From NCBI RefSeq assembly GCF_000013625.1, contig NC_009659.1, forward strand, positions 2,666,001 to 2,730,000: DNA of 64,000 bases. The letters are read 5' to 3'. The position numbers and the translations under genes are program-made. The notes under the pieces are model-generated. The model searched no databases. It had not been told where the DNA came from and saw only the letters and a program-made list of their open reading frames with translations. The stretch is from Janthinobacterium sp. Marseille. GTDB taxonomy: Bacteria > Pseudomonadota > Gammaproteobacteria > Burkholderiales > Burkholderiaceae_D. Positions 1 through 10,719 of the stretch are shown here, one piece after another. The number at the start of each line of letters is the position of its first letter. Within the stretch, counting starts at the first letter, position 1.

Positions 1-3000
1 TTGCCACCGGCAGCAAACAGATTGATCGCCGTATGCTTGTCCCATAGCGAGAACCAGCTTTGGCCACCACCCAGGTAGTTCGTACCATTCGCTGTATAAG
101 GTGAGCTATTCACCGTAAATGTACGGCCCGGATCAGCGACCGTTGCCAGTACCAGATCACCCAGCGTATCCAGATAAATCGCTGTGTCACCCGGCACCAG
201 TGTGATACCGCCGCTGCCGCTGGCAACCGTAGCTGTGAACGGATCTATGGTGCGGACGTCAGCTGCGTCACCATCGAAACCACGGAACTGCGCCAGCAAT
301 TGACGGTAGCGTGGCTTGATGTCACCGATTGCAGTCGCTGCTACCGAAGTCGTGCCACGCAAGTTGATCAGGGCGCCGTTCAGGTCATGGTTCTGCACAT
401 TGGCACCACCACTGCCAAATTGCGTTGCATCAAAATCCGGATTGAGTACACCACCCAAGCGTATGTGCAAGTCACCGCCACCGGTCAGTACCAGCTTACC
501 GTCAGCATCGACGCGACCAGTGCTGCCTACCGCCGCGACCAGGGCCTGGCTGCGCGGGTAATTCTGCAGGGTATTGCCGGCGCCGCGGCGCGCCGTTACA
601 CCTGCATCGCCACCTGCTTCAATATTCAGGTTACCGCCACCCAGGGTACCCAGTCCGGTGAAGCCAACCAGGTAAGGTTCCTGATACTCGGTTGCCCACA
701 CAGTCGCCAGTGGCACTGCATAAGCACCGAAATTGATCCACCATGCAGTCGGTACGGCCTCACCTGCAGCGGAAGTACTGCCAGTACCCTGCCGCCACAA
801 CCAGTTGCCGACGCTGGCACTTGGGACATTCGGCCGTTCCGGCCACGTGAAGGTACCCCATACATCGCCGGTGATGTCCTTGCCGACAGAAATGCTCAGG
901 TTGCCGCCCTGCTCCGGATACCACGCCTGGTAAGCCGCCAGTGCTGCGCTGTAATCATTGCTTTGCGCACCGAGCAGGGTATTGTTGGTATGCAGGCCGC
1001 GCGGCTGATTGAACAGATCGACACCATTGCTGTCGAGTATGGTCGCCGAAGGTGTACCAGCGGTGTAGACGCCGTACGCCGATTGCATGCGGAAATCACC
1101 GGCTGCCGTCATGCCGATGTCACCGGTACCGGTACGCAGCACGCTGAACATAGGCGAGAGCAATGTATGCAGCGTGACGTCCCGCACCGGATTAATGGTC
1201 AATACGCACATGCCCGGGCTATCACAGATACCCAGTTCAACATATAAAGGATCTACTGGTGTGCCTTCTTCAAAGCCGGACGGAACAGCGTCAGGCCCCC
1301 AGGTGTATGACTTGCGCGCCGGATCGATGCCACACATCTCCGGTAAAACATCACAGAGCCACGTATCATCAACGCCGACAGGAGTACCAGGCACATAGCC
1401 CATACCCCATGGATCCTGATCCGTCCAGACAAAACCAGTACCGCCCGGCTTCACCTCTACGCGCGTCATCGCATGGGTATCAGCCAAAATAATGGAGCCT
1501 TTGGCAGCCGAATCAACTGCACGCCGGTCGGCTGACGCCATATCCGCGCCTGCCGTCAGCTGCAAACTCCAGCTGCTTGCACCCTTACCCAACATAGGTG
1601 CCAGCGCCCAGTTGGCGCCTTGTACGCCATTCACTTCGGGACGCAGGTTAATCGCTTTGTCATCGAGCAGCTCAACCCTGGTCATCGCCGGGATCAAGGC
1701 ACCACGCGCCAGCGTGATGGCGCTGCTGGCCGCCATCGCGACCGGCAACTTGTAGCCTTTCGGCCATACCAGGGCAGCCACGTCTGCGCTGCTGCGCAAG
1801 GCTGTACCAGCCCCCAGCTTCATACCGCTGCTCAGCGTGACGTCGCTCGCCATCACAGTACCAGCCGCCCAGGCTATGCTGCCATTGGCGTTGTATACAT
1901 TTGCCGCCAGCACGGTACCTGCACGCAGCGTGTGGTCAGCAGTCAACGTTACATCGACCGGCAAGACAGTGCCGCCAGGCAAACTCAAACCTGCTGCGTG
2001 CAAGTCGTAATTCAGGGTCGCCCCTTGCGGGAAGAGCGTACCGGCTTCCAGCACCACACCATCGATAGGAATCACGATGTCGCTACCGAATGGCGTCACA
2101 CCACTACCAGCCCAGCGCGCTTCCGTCAGGTACCAGCCCTTGTCATCCGGTGTAGTAGGTGGCGGCGCAAAGCCATCGTTGATACTGCCGTAGATATTGA
2201 TATCGCCTGCTGCGCGTATCACCAGCATGCCCGGTTCACCAAAACCACGCAGCGCAGGATCGGCACGATTAGCATTCGGACCATAGCGATAGCCGGACAG
2301 GTCAAGGTCACGCGAGATGACCACATCACCATTCGGATTGTCGGTACTGACCTTGCCGACGATTTCCACACCCGGACGCAAGTGGTAGTTACCCAGGCCC
2401 GCCAGACGATTGCCCAATGCCGTGTTAGCCAGTGCTGCATCGATGAAAGCGGTATTGTGCGGATCGATACCACCGCGCACGATGACGCCATTGCCATCCT
2501 TGATGCCGTCAAAGTATTCCTGCGTAATTTCCTGCGGTTTGTTGCCATTCACATCCGGCACTGCAATCTCGGGCGCATCATCGTAGGTACGGAAGCCATA
2601 CACCGCGACCGTTTTGGCACCGGCGATCACAGGTGTGCCATTGACGGTGACAGCTACGTCATTCGCGCCATTCCCTGCACCATCGACACCACCCAGACGT
2701 GGCGCGCTCAGGTTGAAGGTGCCGCGTGCGACGCCATCATTGCCTTGCGTCACATTGGTTCCGGCACGCAAATCGATATGTGCATTGCTGCCCAGGGTCA
2801 GCATGCCCTCTTTGGTCGTCAGGTCGACAATCGCACGGTTCGGACTATCGATGATCTGGCCTTTGCTATCGACGCGCAGACCGGTACCGTGTGCATCCAG
2901 TGTGCCATTGACAGTCAGATCGCCTTTGGCTGCCAGGTAAATCGAGCCGACCTGGAAGCCGCTGGCATCGATGCGACCATCGACTGTCAGATTGCCGCCA

Positions 3001-6000
3001 TCGACCACGACTTCAACTTTGCGTGCCTTGACTTCATCATTGATGGTCAGGTCACCCTGCTTGATCTGGAAGCGGCGTGCACCGAATACGCCACCGTCGT
3101 TCAGGCGCGCATTCAGCGCCGCGAAATCGGATAATGTTTGCGCACGCAAGGTGATCTCCGCGGCGTCATAAGGCACCAGCGTGCCACCTGCGTCGTACCA
3201 ACCGCTGCTGCCGCCAAGTATGGTGCCAGCCAGGTCGATATGTCCTGCGGTATCACCCAGCGCCACTGCTTGCAGCGTACCGGCGCGATTACGCTCGGCG
3301 GAAAGATTAATAATCGATCCGGCGCTTTGCGTGATATCACCCGCGCTGCTCAGCAGTGACAAATCACCGCCCCAGCTATAGCGTGTCTGTTCAAAGAATT
3401 TCACCGCACGACCGGAGAGATCGATCTGTGCGTGATCACCCAGCGTCAGGTCTTCGGTCGCAGACAAGGTCAGCTTGCCGGATGGCAGTACCACGGCGGT
3501 ATCGACATGTACGGTTTTACCGGACAGTTTTAATTCGGCGCCCAGTGCATCGCTAGTCCCTGCAGTACTGCCACTCGGTGCCAGCACGGTCAATGCACCG
3601 CCTACCGTGATGTGATTCACCGAAGCCGCGGCACCAGTCAGCAATGGCGCGTTGATGTTCAGATTACCGCCGGTGTATTGATAACCCTGGCCAGCGATGT
3701 AATCACCCTGACGATGGTAGACGCTCAGCGTGCCCTTGCCGTTCGAGGTCACACGCTCGCTCGCATTCAGGTTGATGGCACCGAAGCCTAGCGCCAGTCG
3801 GTCTGCTGACAAACCTGCATCCGGCTGCGTGTTCGGACCATAGCCAAACAGGATGCGCTGCGCATTGATATCCAGCGTGCTGTCACCCAGCAAGGTACCG
3901 ATCGCCGCACCCGGCGTATTCGGCAAATACACGCCTGTAGTCTTGGTCGGCGTGATCGCGGCACCGGTCCAGATGAACTCACCGGTAGTGATGCTGGCCT
4001 TGTCACCGGCAGCACCATAACCATAGATAGCAGGCGTCCCCAGTACCAGTCTTTCTATCGACGACTTGCCGGTCGTCGGATTAAAGGTGTCGAGTGCGAC
4101 CGAGCCATACATATTGACCGATTCGCGTGCATTCAAAATCAGCGATTCAACCGCCGGTGCGCCGACACCTGCATTGCCTGCCAGCAGACGATCCAGCACA
4201 CCCTGGTTCATCGAAAGGCCGGCCGGTAGAGTGCCATTCTGTGCTGCCTGCGCCAATGCGGCATCGCTACCGAGGTTCAGTGCAGATACCGCGAGCAAAA
4301 GGTTCTTTGCGCCATAACGCGTATTGTCTTCCAGCGTGAACGATTTATCCGTTGCAATCGTCAGTGTGCCTTCGCCATACAAGGTGGTCTCACCGCTGCA
4401 TGGCGCGGCATTACATTGGCCGATATTGATCGTGCCGCCAGATACGTCGCCAGCCTTGGTGGACAACAGGTTGATCCAGCCGTTGGAGACGCCCAACACG
4501 GTACTGCCGCTGGTTGAAAACACGACGCCGTTCGACGAATCATAGGCGGCTTTGCCATGTCCTATCGTATTAATCGAAGCGCCCTGCTCCACCACGATAC
4601 CGCCCGATTGCGAACCGTTTAGCAGGAATACTTCGGCACCAGTCAATTGCGCACCACTGCGTACGATCAAATTGCTGGCTTCGCCTTTGAAGCTGGCGAA
4701 GTTATCACCGTAGCTCATGCTCAGCGTGCCACCCAATATCATGCGAGCCGCGTTGAATGCATTGAGGTCGCTGGCCAGCAAGGATGCGCCGCTAAAACCC
4801 GCCGCAGGTCCGCTACCATCGGCCAGGACCTCGATGTCAAAAGCGCTCACCGCCAGCGTACCGCCAAAACCATTCGAACCCGCCGCCGGATTGAAAAGCG
4901 CCGTGCCGTCGAACTGCAGCATCGGCATGCCGGCATTCGGTGTCGAATATTTATAATCCAGCGTCAGGTTGCCGGCATCCGCTGAAATGGCACCACGCAT
5001 GGCGCCACGTCGTACTGCATCGGCCAGTACAAAATTATCGTAACTGGTTTCGTTATAAGCGGAATGTCGGCGTACGGCACTGCCAGGCGTAACGATGACC
5101 TGATTCGGCAATGTAGCCATGATGCTCGTATTGGCGACACCCAGATAGGCTGCGCTGACATAAGAGCCGTTGCCCGCTGCGGCCACACCGGTCGGCAATG
5201 ATGCCGCACCCAGCTCGATGCGGAAGGCACCCGGCAGCAAGGCATAGGTGGAAGGCATCAGGGTATAAGTACCGGCTTTCAATCCTGCCACATCATGCTC
5301 GAACGTGACCTGGCGGCCCACCATCGGGTCGCCGTAACCGGCATCCGGTGCGATCGGCGCATAAGCACCGCCGAAGCTCGGCACGATGGCGTACACGCCA
5401 TTGCCCGCCTTGCTGAAATCAAAGACCGGATTCGCATTCACCAAGGGCGTGCGTATGATGTCGACCGAACCGCCACGACCGCTGACGAAACCGGCGCCGG
5501 TCAATTCGCCACCACCCGACAGGTCCAGCACACTGCCGCTCTCTCCGATCACACTATTGCCGGTCAGCTTGATACCGCTACTACCCAGCGCACGTGGTGT
5601 GATTGGCTTACCTGCATAGTCGTACGCGATGCCATCTATGGTGCCGCCATACGGCATGACAACACCAGCCCCGCTGACCGAAGTCAGACTGCCAGCCAGC
5701 AATTCAACCACGCTGGCGTGCGCGGTACTGGTCGCGCGGCTATCCTGGCCCAGGATCAAATTACCCATAGGCGCACGGACGACACCACCCTGGCGCACGA
5801 TGTCGGCACCCAGCGCCAGCGTACCGAACACTGACAGCGGCACTGCGGCCAAGGCATCGCCATAACGCTTGATTTCCAGCGTGCTGCCTGCGAAGTACTT
5901 GCCATCCGGCCATGGCCTGTCATCGAAGCCTGCAACGATTTGTGCGTTGACACCTGTAGCCGGATAAATTTGTGCGGCGGTAATCGTCAGATTACCCATC

Positions 6001-9000
6001 GTCGCCAGTTCAGTGGTGGTCTCACCATTCAAACCACGACCGGCAGTCCCGCCCAGCAGACGCAGATCGCCGCGACTAAGGATATCCACCTCGGCAAAGG
6101 CGCGCCGATCCACCATCACCTTGCCACCGTTTTGCTGCGTGATCTCACCATGTGCACCAAAACCGACGCGGTCACGTATCTCAACCAGATCACCTTGCAC
6201 CGAGAAATCAGCATCACTGGCAGTCGTACCGCTACTATTACGACGACTTACGCTATGCATGACATTGCCATCACCGGCAGACTTGGTGCTGCCCGCGAGT
6301 CGGACATACGAAGAAGCGAGTTTGATGTGTGCATCGTTGGCGGCGCCGCTGGCCAAACCAAAGCTACCGGCATACAAGCGCATGCTCTGCGCAGTCGTCA
6401 GATCGACGTCACCGGCAAAACTGAGCAAGCCCTCGACAAACAGGGATAGATTACCGAAACCACCTTTGTTGATCTGCTCCACACTCAGACGCGCGGTGCC
6501 GTAGGTCAAGGCCGGATCAGCCTGCCCTGCCTGCAAGCCGGCGGATAATCCGCTGTCCTGGTACAACTGCGACAGGATGAGCTCACGCTGGGTACGGACC
6601 GCATCGACCGGTTGATAACTGTTTGAGAATACCGGCGTATCCAATGCAACTGCCAGCGTACCGCCGGCCGCACCTGCACCGCCGGCATGGGCGCGCAAAT
6701 CGCCGTCTATATAGAGACTGTGGGCCGATTTAAGAATGATGTCACCGCCGTTGCTGGCGACATTTACTTCCGTCAATTTGCCGTTCACCGGCACATCCAG
6801 TTTCGCGCTGCTACCGGATGCGTCCAGCACTGCACCCGGCCGGATGATGATGGCAATGTCCGATGCACTGGTTAGTCCCTTGGCATCCCAGTCCATGCTG
6901 CCACCCAGTGCGATGGTGCCACCGTTCATGACCGAGCCATAGCGTCGGCCATCGCTGCCGATGCCGGTCGCGGCACGTGCCGCGACGTCGAGTACACCGC
7001 TTGCCCCGATCCAGATAGAACGATTATGTGCTTGCTGCGAAGTGTTCAGCGGGGAATTGGTTTGCGGCGCATCTATACCTATTGCAATATTGCCGCCCCA
7101 GGCATTCAGCGTGCCATCAACCACGATATTGCTCTTGCCACCGCCTTGCAAACTGATGGAACGGCCCGGATCAACCGATACCACTGCGCCGCTACCAATA
7201 CGTATGTCACCACCTTCGTGCAACAGTCGCTGCGAGCGCAAGACCAGGTCTGCACCGGCGCGCTGGGTCAGCTGACGTTTGGCCGGGTCATCCTGATATT
7301 GCTCCGGTGTCCATATTTCAAACACATCGCGACCATCGACACTGCCCGCACCATTCGTTGTCACACGTTGCAAGGGCATCAATACATCCAGCTTCGCCCC
7401 ATCGGCAACCTGCAAACCGGCATGACCGTTGATATCGTATTTGGCAAAGCCTGTTTGCAAAACTACGGCATCCAGATCCAATGCACCGGCAGTCGGCGTA
7501 GCAGCACCGATAACGACCACATTGCCGGTTTCCAGTTTGAGTGTGCCGCCACCTGCGACACCATAGCCGCGTACTTCGCCATCCAGCGTCAGGACGCCGT
7601 TGTCATTATTCTGCGTACCACTGACGTCAGCCAGCAAGCTGACGCTACCGCCCTTGCCGCCGGTTTGCTTGCCTTTGTCCCGGATCGCGGCACCGGACGA
7701 TGCATTGATCAGGCTGCCTTGCGCAATATTGATGTTGCGCGTGCTTGCCAGCTTGACCGAACCGCCATTCAGGTAAGCCAGGCCGCTTGCGCCTTCCGGC
7801 GCCAGCGGTGTATTCACCCAGCGACCGCTGACATCCAGCGTCGCGCCGCCATGCAATGTAATGGCTGAAGTACCGTTCTTGCTCAGGGCACCGGACTGCG
7901 AACCAGGCACAGGCGAAGAAAATATATTCGTTGCATTGATACTGCCACCATGCACCGTCACATTCGCTGCGATATCCACATTCGCCGCGATCATGTTCAG
8001 CGTGCCGCCATCGTTCAATGTGATGGCTTTGTCTATGACGATGTTGCCACGGGTACCGAGGTCCAGGCCGGCCAGATGCTGCTCGTTGATGTACTGGCTG
8101 TCCAGCCACACCGTACCGACACGTGCCGGATCCAGCGCATCGCTGGCGTTCATACCAGCCGTGACTTCCGTCACATCGCCCAGCTTCACTTCACTATCAA
8201 ACAAACCGGTGCGACCCGGTGCAGTGTATTGTCCCAGCGATACCGTCGCACCTTTGGCGACGGCGGTTTGCGCTTGTTTATAGCCATCACTGACTGCATC
8301 GCGTACCCGCGTCTGTTGCTCACCCTGGTAGACCTTGCTGACCAACTCACCTTCCAACACGGCCGTCGGTGCACTGACAATTAAATTACCTGCATCACGC
8401 CCGACCGTATAACCGTTCTCCAGGCGCTGACGCGCCGCGATGATCGGGTTGTAGTAATACTTGGTGGCTTTTTCACCCCAGCGTTCACTCTTGTTTTCAT
8501 AACCTTTATAGACGCCTGTGTAAGTCACGCCGGCCGGTGCTTCACCGATACGATAGAGCTTGCCGTCACTGCCCTTCAACCAGGTTTGATTGACCATGCC
8601 GGTCTGCACATTGAAGCTGCCGCCGGAGAGATTGATGGCCGAGCCCTGCTGCGTGATGACTTCGCTGCCACCCAGCGTAACGGTACCGCCCTGCGCCGCC
8701 CATTCACCTATGCTGTGGCCCTGGTTGCTGAGGTAGCCGCTGACTTCAAGCAAACCACCGGCCGCATACCAGCGATCGCTGGCATAACCGCCGGTACCGG
8801 CCGGCACCAGGATCAGGTCGCGCCTGTCGAGCCAGATATCGTTATTGAACAAGCTGCCGCTATCGCGGTTATCCGGCGAATCGCGCAACTCATTGCCCTG
8901 GATATTGACTTTGACGTTATTGCTTTCCATCGCCACATTGACGCCAACTGCACCGGAAACATCCAGATTGGCTTTATCGGTAACAAAGGTCCTGCCTTTT

Positions 9001-10499
9001 GCACTGACGGCGATCTGGCCACCGGTCGCCAGCGTCATGGAATCAGCGGCGAAGGTGACATCACCGCCGGAGACGATTTCTATGCGCGACTGGTCACGTC
9101 GATCCGACAGTGTCGACAAGTTGTCATAAGGACCGGCAGCAGTAGCGGCGCGTAATAAATCCTGCGCGGCAGATTCCTTGATCAGCGCATCGCGCTGGCT
9201 ATCCAGTGCCGTGGTCTTGCCATCGTCTTCGATCAGGATGGCAGTCACGCTGTCTTTGCCCAGCGTGACATTGCCTTGCGTATCACTGGCCGAGTTCAGC
9301 AAGTGGATGGTACCGCGCGTGTTCACAGTGGTGGTCGCAACAGCCACACCATTCTGCTGCACATCCCGCCCGGTCAGCGTGATATCGCCTTCGCGCGCAA
9401 TGATGAGACCGGTGTTCGTGACCTTGCCGGCATCACTGCCGACGTCGATCTTGCCGACAACTTCATTGCCGCGCGTGGTACTGAAAGTATTCCCTTCCGT
9501 ACCTGTACCTTTACGGATAAAGAAGCTATCGCCTGCTGCCAGTGTGGTCTGGCCTTTACGCGTAACAATTTCACCGGCGTTATTGACTTCCTTGCCCAGC
9601 AACAGCACATAACCACCACCAGAAGTCACCGTGGACGGTTCATGCGTGGCGATCTGTGCACCTGCTTCTACCAGCACATTACCGTTGGCTCCGGTGAAGC
9701 TGGCGGTGTTGAGGTTCGGGCTGTAGATGCCGGTATTGAATTGCGAGTCGAGGATGTGGGCTGCTGCCACGACGAGGTTACGTGTGTTGACCTGGCTGCT
9801 GCCGCTGAAGATGATGCCGTTGGCATTGACGATCATCACCGTGCCCGGCGCCTTGATCTGGCCCTGGATCACGCTCGGTGCGGTGGCATTGTTAATGCGG
9901 TTGAGGACTGACCAGTCGGCTTGCTGGTCGAATTGCAGGATGGTGTTCTTGCCAATATTGAAGCTTTCCCAGTTCAATATCGCTTTGTCGGCTGTCTGTT
10001 TGATATCGACGATGGTCTTGCCATTCGACGTCGTTTGCGTCGGGCCATTCGCATTGATCCAGCTGTTGACCAGGCTACCCACATCGAGGCCGCCGACACC
10101 CAGGCCATCCGGCACGCTACCGGTGGCGGCCAGTCTGGCAGCGCTTTGTTGCGCCTGTGCCAATGCAATTGCACGGGCGGCCGAATTCAGGTTGGCGAGT
10201 GAACGTTGTAACTGCGCATTGGCTTGCTGCTGTTGCAGCGCCGGAGAACTGGCCGGCATTGCAGGCATGCCGTTCGGCAGTTTACCGGTGGCGACTGCGG
10301 CGGCTTGTACCGCCCCCTTCTGTGCATACCATGCAGCACTGAAGGCTTGCTGTGCTTGTGCATCACCCCACATGCTGCCGGTTGCCAGCATCACTGCGAT
10401 GGCATGGGCTAAGGGTTTCAGGCGACGCGATCCGGTATCTTCGGATTGCGTTCGCGTGAAAAATGCTGGGTTCATCTTGGCAGGACGGATGGACGGCAT
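1..10499 (-). CDS. Giant filamentous-haemagglutinin-like TPS exoprotein FHA1 (TpsA), C-terminus outside window
   Basis: The frame is open from the ATG at 10499 to the left edge, at least 3,499 residues with no stop. A GAAAG ribosome site precedes the ATG. The N-terminus has a long charged region, a hydrophobic core and a probable cleavage site after AQA, as in TpsA signal peptides. A haemagglutination-activity (TPS) domain follows, with NWESFNIGKN and the NANGI motif near residue 225. The rest is repetitive beta-helix-type sequence rich in G, N, T, S and V. Cys pairs occur at INIGQCNAAPC, near 4400, and at WLCDVLPEMC and ICDSPGMC, near 1220-1360. It is a paralogue of FHA2. The N-terminal 190 mature residues are almost identical, while the rest is clearly diverged. 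The last residues in the window (SWFSLWDKHTA) align with FHA2 SWFTLWTDRTS, so roughly the final 600-700 residues are missing. It is probably exported by the TpsB at 20595-22199 and acts at the cell surface, likely as an adhesin (inferred). Confidence 0.93.
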   Translation of the reverse strand, partial: MPSIRPAKMNPAFFTRTQSEDTGSRRLKPLAHAIAVMLATGSMWGDAQAQQAFSAAWYAQKGAVQAAAVATGKLPNGMPAMPASSPALQQQQANAQLQRSLANLNSAARAIALAQAQQSAARLAATGSVPDGLGVGGLDVGSLVNSWINANGPTQTTSNGKTIVDIKQTADKAILNWESFNIGKNTILQFDQQADWSVLNRINNATAPSVIQGQIKAPGTVMIVNANGIIFSGSSQVNTRNLVVAAAHILDSQFNTGIYSPNLNTASFTGANGNVLVEAGAQIATHEPSTVTSGGGYVLLLGKEVNNAGEIVTRKGQTTLAAGDSFFIRKGTGTEGNTFSTTRGNEVVGKIDVGSDAGKVTNTGLIIAREGDITLTGRDVQQNGVAVATTTVNTRGTIHLLNSASDTQGNVTLGKDSVTAILIEDDGKTTALDSQRDALIKESAAQDLLRAATAAGPYDNLSTLSDRRDQSRIEIVSGGDVTFAADSMTLATGGQIAVSAKGRTFVTDKANLDVSGAVGVNVAMESNNVKVNIQGNELRDSPDNRDSGSLFNNDIWLDRRDLILVPAGTGGYASDRWYAAGGLLEVSGYLSNQGHSIGEWAAQGGTVTLGGSEVITQQGSAINLSGGSFNVQTGMVNQTWLKGSDGKLYRIGEAPAGVTYTGVYKGYENKSERWGEKATKYYYNPIIAARQRLENGYTVGRDAGNLIVSAPTAVLEGELVSKVYQGEQQTRVRDAVSDGYKQAQTAVAKGATVSLGQYTAPGRTGLFDSEVKLGDVTEVTAGMNASDALDPARVGTVWLDSQYINEQHLAGLDLGTRGNIVIDKAITLNDGGTLNMIAANVDIAANVTVHGGSINATNIFSSPVPGSQSGALSKNGTSAITLHGGATLDVSGRWVNTPLAPEGASGLAYLNGGSVKLASTRNINIAQGSLINASSGAAIRDKGKQTGGKGGSVSLLADVSGTQNNDNGVLTLDGEVRGYGVAGGGTLKLETGNVVVIGAATPTAGALDLDAVVLQTGFAKYDINGHAGLQVADGAKLDVLMPLQRVTTNGAGSVDGRDVFEIWTPEQYQDDPAKRQLTQRAGADLVLRSQRLLHEGGDIRIGSGAVVSVDPGRSISLQGGGKSNIVVDGTLNAWGGNIAIGIDAPQTNSPLNTSQQAHNRSIWIGASGVLDVAARAATGIGSDGRRYGSVMNGGTIALGGSMDWDAKGLTSASDIAIIIRPGAVLDASGSSAKLDVPVNGKLTEVNVASNGGDIILKSAHSLYIDGDLRAHAGGAGAAGGTLAVALDTPVFSNSYQPVDAVRTQRELILSQLYQDSGLSAGLQAGQADPALTYGTARLSVEQINKGGFGNLSLFVEGLLSFAGDVDLTTAQSMRLYAGSFGLASGAANDAHIKLASSYVRLAGSTKSAGDGNVMHSVSRRNSSGTTASDADFSVQGDLVEIRDRVGFGAHGEITQQNGGKVMVDRRAFAEVDILSRGDLRLLGGTAGRGLNGETTTELATMGNLTITAAQIYPATGVNAQIVAGFDDRPWPDGKYFAGSTLEIKRYGDALAAVPLSVFGTLALGADIVRQGGVVRAPMGNLILGQDSRATSTAHASVVELLAGSLTSVSGAGVVMPYGGTIDGIAYDYAGKPITPRALGSSGIKLTGNSVIGESGSVLDLSGGGELTGAGFVSGRGGSVDIIRTPLVNANPVFDFSKAGNGVYAIVPSFGGAYAPIAPDAGYGDPMVGRQVTFEHDVAGLKAGTYTLMPSTYALLPGAFRIELGAASLPTGVAAAGNGSYVSAAYLGVANTSIMATLPNQVIVTPGSAVRRHSAYNETSYDNFVLADAVRRGAMRGAISADAGNLTLDYKYSTPNAGMPMLQFDGTALFNPAAGSNGFGGTLAVSAFDIEVLADGSGPAAGFSGASLLASDLNAFNAARMILGGTLSMSYGDNFASFKGEASNLIVRSGAQLTGAEVFLLNGSQSGGIVVEQGASINTIGHGKAAYDSSNGVVFSTSGSTVLGVSNGWINLLSTKAGDVSGGTINIGQCNAAPCSGETTLYGEGTLTIATDKSFTLEDNTRYGAKNLLLAVSALNLGSDAALAQAAQNGTLPAGLSMNQGVLDRLLAGNAGVGAPAVESLILNARESVNMYGSVALDTFNPTTGKSSIERLVLGTPAIYGYGAAGDKASITTGEFIWTGAAITPTKTTGVYLPNTPGAAIGTLLGDSTLDINAQRILFGYGPNTQPDAGLSADRLALGFGAINLNASERVTSNGKGTLSVYHRQGDYIAGQGYQYTGGNLNINAPLLTGAAASVNHITVGGALTVLAPSGSTAGTSDALGAELKLSGKTVHVDTAVVLPSGKLTLSATEDLTLGDHAQIDLSGRAVKFFEQTRYSWGGDLSLLSSAGDITQSAGSIINLSAERNRAGTLQAVALGDTAGHIDLAGTILGGSSGWYDAGGTLVPYDAAEITLRAQTLSDFAALNARLNDGGVFGARRFQIKQGDLTINDEVKARKVEVVVDGGNLTVDGRIDASGFQVGSIYLAAKGDLTVNGTLDAHGTGLRVDSKGQIIDSPNRAIVDLTTKEGMLTLGSNAHIDLRAGTNVTQGNDGVARGTFNLSAPRLGGVDGAGNGANDVAVTVNGTPVIAGAKTVAVYGFRTYDDAPEIAVPDVNGNKPQEITQEYFDGIKDGNGVIVRGGIDPHNTAFIDAALANTALGNRLAGLGNYHLRPGVEIVGKVSTDNPNGDVVISRDLDLSGYRYGPNANRADPALRGFGEPGMLVIRAAGDINIYGSINDGFAPPPTTPDDKGWYLTEARWAGSGVTPFGSDIVIPIDGVVLEAGTLFPQGATLNYDLHAAGLSLPGGTVLPVDVTLTADHTLRAGTVLAANVYNANGSIAWAAGTVMASDVTLSSGMKLGAGTALRSSADVAALVWPKGYKLPVAMAASSAITLARGALIPAMTRVELLDDKAINLRPEVNGVQGANWALAPMLGKGASSWSLQLTAGADMASADRRAVDSAAKGSIILADTHAMTRVEVKPGGTGFVWTDQDPWGMGYVPGTPVGVDDTWLCDVLPEMCGIDPARKSYTWGPDAVPSGFEEGTPVDPLYVELGICDSPGMCVLTINPVRDVTLHTLLSPMFSVLRTGTGDIGMTAAGDFRMQSAYGVYTAGTPSATILDSNGVDLFNQPRGLHTNNTLLGAQSNDYSAALAAYQAWYPEQGGNLSISVGKDITGDVWGTFTWPERPNVPSASVGNWLWRQGTGSTSAAGEAVPTAWWINFGAYAVPLATVWATEYQEPYLVGFTGLGTLGGGNLNIEAGGDAGVTARRGAGNTLQNYPRSQALVAAVGSTGRVDADGKLVLTGGGDLHIRLGGVLNPDFDATQFGSGGANVQNHDLNGALINLRGTTSVAATAIGDIKPRYRQLLAQFRGFDGDAADVRTIDPFTATVASGSGGITLVPGDTAIYLDTLGDLVLATVADPGRTFTVNSSPYTANGTNYLGGGQSWFSLWDKHTAINLFAAGG

Positions 10500-10681
10500 G
10501 GCAGGTTCTTTCAGTGATGATTCATATTGGAAGGAAAAAATACGGCTGAAAATTTCTCGGCCGCCTTTGCCTCCCTAGACGAATGCCAACACCAAAAGCT
10601 ATACAAATATTCGCTGCAAATTTTTACTACCCACGCGCAGCGATAGCACTGGCATGGCTTACTGAAAAACAGATATTTTTT

Positions 10682-10699
10682 ATGACAATCAGATGACAT
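10682..10699 (-). promoter_or_regulatory. PHO-box-like site upstream of FHA1
   Basis: On the minus strand the sequence is ATGTCATCTGATTGTCAT, two TGTCAT half-sites 11 bp apart. This matches the PhoB box pattern CTGTCATAAATCTGTCAC in both halves. It lies just after the FecR-like stop and about 183 bp before the FHA1 start, in the same orientation as the gene. I see no good sigma-70 -10 at 10 bp downstream, unlike the boxes upstream of the STN genes. This would fit use with an ECF sigma factor (inference). Confidence 0.6.
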
Positions 10700-10719
10700 G
10701 AACTGATTGCCTGTTTGCC

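Noticed and set aside
1620..3134. Long plus-strand open frame (about 500 codons) inside FHA1
   Set aside because: Antisense shadow of the giant TpsA frame; low-complexity translation, no SD, no known domain.
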